Part shown: one piece after another, positions 5,359 through 7,413 of the stretch
How positions within the stretch are numbered: the first letter of the stretch is position 1
How the letters are laid out: each line of letters starts with the position of its first letter
Source: an uncultured Ignavibacteria bacterium
Lineage (GTDB): Bacteria; Bacteroidota; Ignavibacteria; Kapaibacteriales; UBA2268
NCBI GenBank assembly: GCA_903911805.1
Contig: CAIWET010000166.1
Span: 1 to 7,413, forward strand
Direction of reading: 5' to 3'
Length of the DNA: 7,413 nt
The notes under the pieces: generated by a model
Databases searched by the model: none
Seen by the model: only the letters and a program-made list of their open reading frames with translations
Told to the model about the DNA's origin: nothing
Translations under genes and position numbers: made by a program

Positions 5359-7413
5359 ATGAAAAAATTCTCACATTATTTAGCAATAATAGCTTTGATT
5401 TTTGCATCAAGCATTATGGCTTATTCTCAAACAATTTTGAGTGAAGATTTTGAAGGAACTTTTCCGGCTTCTGGTTGGGTTAGCAAATCCATTCAAAATA
5501 ATGGTGGTGGTAACGGTTATGGAACTTGGATAGCAACAGGCACTAGTGTTTATCCAACTATTACTGGTTACAACGGAAGTAGCAAATATGGCTTCTTCAA
5601 TAGCTGGGATTATTCTTCTGGAACACGTGGAATGTTAGTTACAAAACAATTAGATTTTACATCTGTTTGTTTACCAATGTTAACTTATTATTTCACCGCA
5701 TCAAGTTCTGATTATATTAGAGTTTATTGGAACACTTCACCAGATTTATCTGGTTCACCAGTTACTATAACAACACACCAGTACACATCTTCAAGCTGGA
5801 CTGCTGCTTCAATTAATTTGTCAGCATATAAAGGCCAAGTTGGATATATCATTTTTGAAGGTTATTCATACTATGGTGTAGATATGGCTTTAGACGATAT
5901 CTATATTAAAGAAACTGGTACTTTACCAGAAATTTCACTTTCAAAATTCACTAGTCCTGATCCTCTTAATCCAGCAATGGCAGAAGGTTTAATTCCAATT
6001 GTTGCTACAATTACTAACTCAGGTAAACTTGATGTAAATAGTTGCTTAGTTTCCTGGAATGTTGTTTATAATGGCTCAACAGTTGCTTCTGGTTCACAAG
6101 CTTGGTCAGGAACTATGAAAAGTGGTGACGCAACAACTTTAAACTTAGGTTCTTTCAATATGACTTATGCTGCTAACGGTCCATTCTCTGCTTATAGAGT
6201 AAATTTATCAATTAGCAAGGTGTTACCTTCAGGTTCTTGTACCCCAGGTATTAAAACTGGTTATGTAGATGCAACTGGTATTTTCAATGATGCTGGAGTT
6301 GTTGCATTAGCACAACCATCAGGTTCATTTGCAAAAGGGACAATTGAAGTTTGGGCTACTATTAAAAACTTCAGTAAAAAACCAATGACACAAGTTGACC
6401 TCCAATGGAGTGTTGACGGTGTTGGTCAATTATCTCCTTCAACTTGGAAAGGAAATTTAAATTACAATCAAACTACTGATGTAAAATTAGGAACTTATTA
6501 TTTTGGTGATAAATCTCCTTTAACTCCTTTTACAGTAAAAGTAAATACTATTTTCCCAAATGCTAGCAAAGATGAAAATCAAGCAAATGATTCTTATACA
6601 AAAGGCGTTGCTCCTGCAATGTCCCCAGGTAATTATTACATTGGTCAATCAGGAACTGAACATTTCTCTTCTTTAGGCCAAGCTATGGCTTATTTAGGAG
6701 CATCTGGTATTATCGGTTCAGGTAGAGTTGATTTTATCGTAAAATCAGGTTCATATAATGAAACAATTAGAGCTGATGTTGGTAGTTTCCCAAGAGCTAC
6801 AAATCAGATTTATGTTCATTCAGAATCAGGTGACGCTACTTCAGCAACTCATACATTCAATTTAACTGCTGGTCAGCAATATGCTTTAGGTTTCCTCAAT
6901 ACTTATGACATTAACTTCTATGGTTTAACTTTAAAAGTTAATAATGCAGGTGCTGGTTATGGAACTTATATCAAAGCAGAAGATTGTACAAACTTCAGCA
7001 TTACAAATATGATTATCAATGGTGTTGTTAGTGCTCCATTATCAAATAATTTTGCTTCTATTTATCTTTTAGGTGGTAATAACCACGCTGTTAACAATAA
7101 CACATTCAATAATGGTGCTATTAGTGTTGCAGTAAATGATAAAGGAACATTCTCACCTTGGAACTTTACTTTCAACAATAATACAGTAAATAACTTCAAT
7201 TACGAAGGTGTTGCTGTTTATTCAAATTCAGCAAATGCAAACGTATCAATTGTAAAAAATACATTCAATGGCTCAAATGCATTTTATGGTATTGAAGCAT
7301 TAAACGCATCAACAATTACTGATAACGTTGTTAAAGGTATTTCAGGCGGAGCAGGTATTTATGCAATGCATAATATTTCAGCTAAACCTGCTACAATCAG
7401 CAAAAATGATATT
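5359..7413 (+). CDS. Secreted modular protein: jelly-roll, CARDB-like repeats, beta-helix; 3' end outside window
   Basis: The first 685 residues of an exported protein; the frame is still open at the last base. A signal peptide is clear: MKK, a hydrophobic core at about 7-20, and likely cleavage after AYS (residue 23). Residues 26-185 look like a cleaved-adhesin/MAM-like jelly roll, opening with ILSEDFEGTFPASGW and closing with ALDDIYIKE. Two beta-sandwich domains of CARDB or Ig type follow at about 191-290 and 312-415. They share the layout ATI-N, a Trp in the next strand, and W-x-G (W249, W363). Residues 424-475 (GNYYIG, then a VDFIVKSGSYNE strand) match a linker common in Bacteroidota secreted proteins. 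From about 500 onward a right-handed parallel beta-helix with Asn at the turns continues to the edge. The likely role is cell-surface or extracellular adhesion or polysaccharide binding. No catalytic motif is evident. A type IX secretion sorting domain might lie at the unseen C-terminus. It has its own promoter and is probably not part of the ftsK transcript. Confidence 0.9.
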   Translation, partial: MKKFSHYLAIIALIFASSIMAYSQTILSEDFEGTFPASGWVSKSIQNNGGGNGYGTWIATGTSVYPTITGYNGSSKYGFFNSWDYSSGTRGMLVTKQLDFTSVCLPMLTYYFTASSSDYIRVYWNTSPDLSGSPVTITTHQYTSSSWTAASINLSAYKGQVGYIIFEGYSYYGVDMALDDIYIKETGTLPEISLSKFTSPDPLNPAMAEGLIPIVATITNSGKLDVNSCLVSWNVVYNGSTVASGSQAWSGTMKSGDATTLNLGSFNMTYAANGPFSAYRVNLSISKVLPSGSCTPGIKTGYVDATGIFNDAGVVALAQPSGSFAKGTIEVWATIKNFSKKPMTQVDLQWSVDGVGQLSPSTWKGNLNYNQTTDVKLGTYYFGDKSPLTPFTVKVNTIFPNASKDENQANDSYTKGVAPAMSPGNYYIGQSGTEHFSSLGQAMAYLGASGIIGSGRVDFIVKSGSYNETIRADVGSFPRATNQIYVHSESGDATSATHTFNLTAGQQYALGFLNTYDINFYGLTLKVNNAGAGYGTYIKAEDCTNFSITNMIINGVVSAPLSNNFASIYLLGGNNHAVNNNTFNNGAISVAVNDKGTFSPWNFTFNNNTVNNFNYEGVAVYSNSANANVSIVKNTFNGSNAFYGIEALNASTITDNVVKGISGGAGIYAMHNISAKPATISKNDI

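Overview
The window is AT-rich and every gene lies on the + strand. Two features point to the Bacteroidota/Chlorobiota/Ignavibacteria (FCB) group. One is a promoter matching the Bacteroidota -33/-7 consensus (TTTG, then TAnnTTTG). The other is a large secreted modular protein of a type common in that group: an adhesin-like jelly roll, CARDB-like domains, a GxYxIG-type linker and a parallel beta-helix. A lineage near Ignavibacteria or Kapabacteria is plausible, because the RpfG-like regulator family seen here is not typical of core Bacteroidetes. That placement is inference.

Region 1 (1-2229) is a two-component pair. It holds the C-terminal part of a PAS-containing sensor histidine kinase, cut by the window's left edge, and then a response regulator with a REC domain and a degenerate HD-GYP-like domain. 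The kinase would phosphorylate Asp53 of the regulator. The output of this regulator family is not DNA binding, and its HD metal-binding residues are missing, so it probably acts through protein or ligand interactions.

Region 2 (2260-4950) is a complete DNA translocase of the FtsK/SpoIIIE family, 30 bases downstream of the regulator. It has four membrane segments, a low-complexity linker, the alpha/beta motor and the gamma winged helix. It is read in the same direction as the pair and no promoter is visible between them. A strong intrinsic terminator (4983-5018) closes the apparent operon.

Region 3 (4951-5358) is a 408-base, very AT-rich intergenic region. It contains the terminator, two perfect inverted repeats of unknown role, a good Bacteroidota-type promoter, a small hairpin near the predicted transcription start, and a Shine-Dalgarno sequence.

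Region 4 (5359-7413) is the first 685 residues of a secreted protein that runs off the right edge. It is probably transcribed alone from its own promoter and looks codon-biased compared with its neighbours.

No mobile element, CRISPR array, tRNA or rRNA was seen. I found no convincing new multi-gene system. The points most worth a second look are the catalytically empty HD-type output domain, the linkage of the two-component pair to ftsK, the intergenic palindromes, and the domain repeats and codon bias of the secreted protein.
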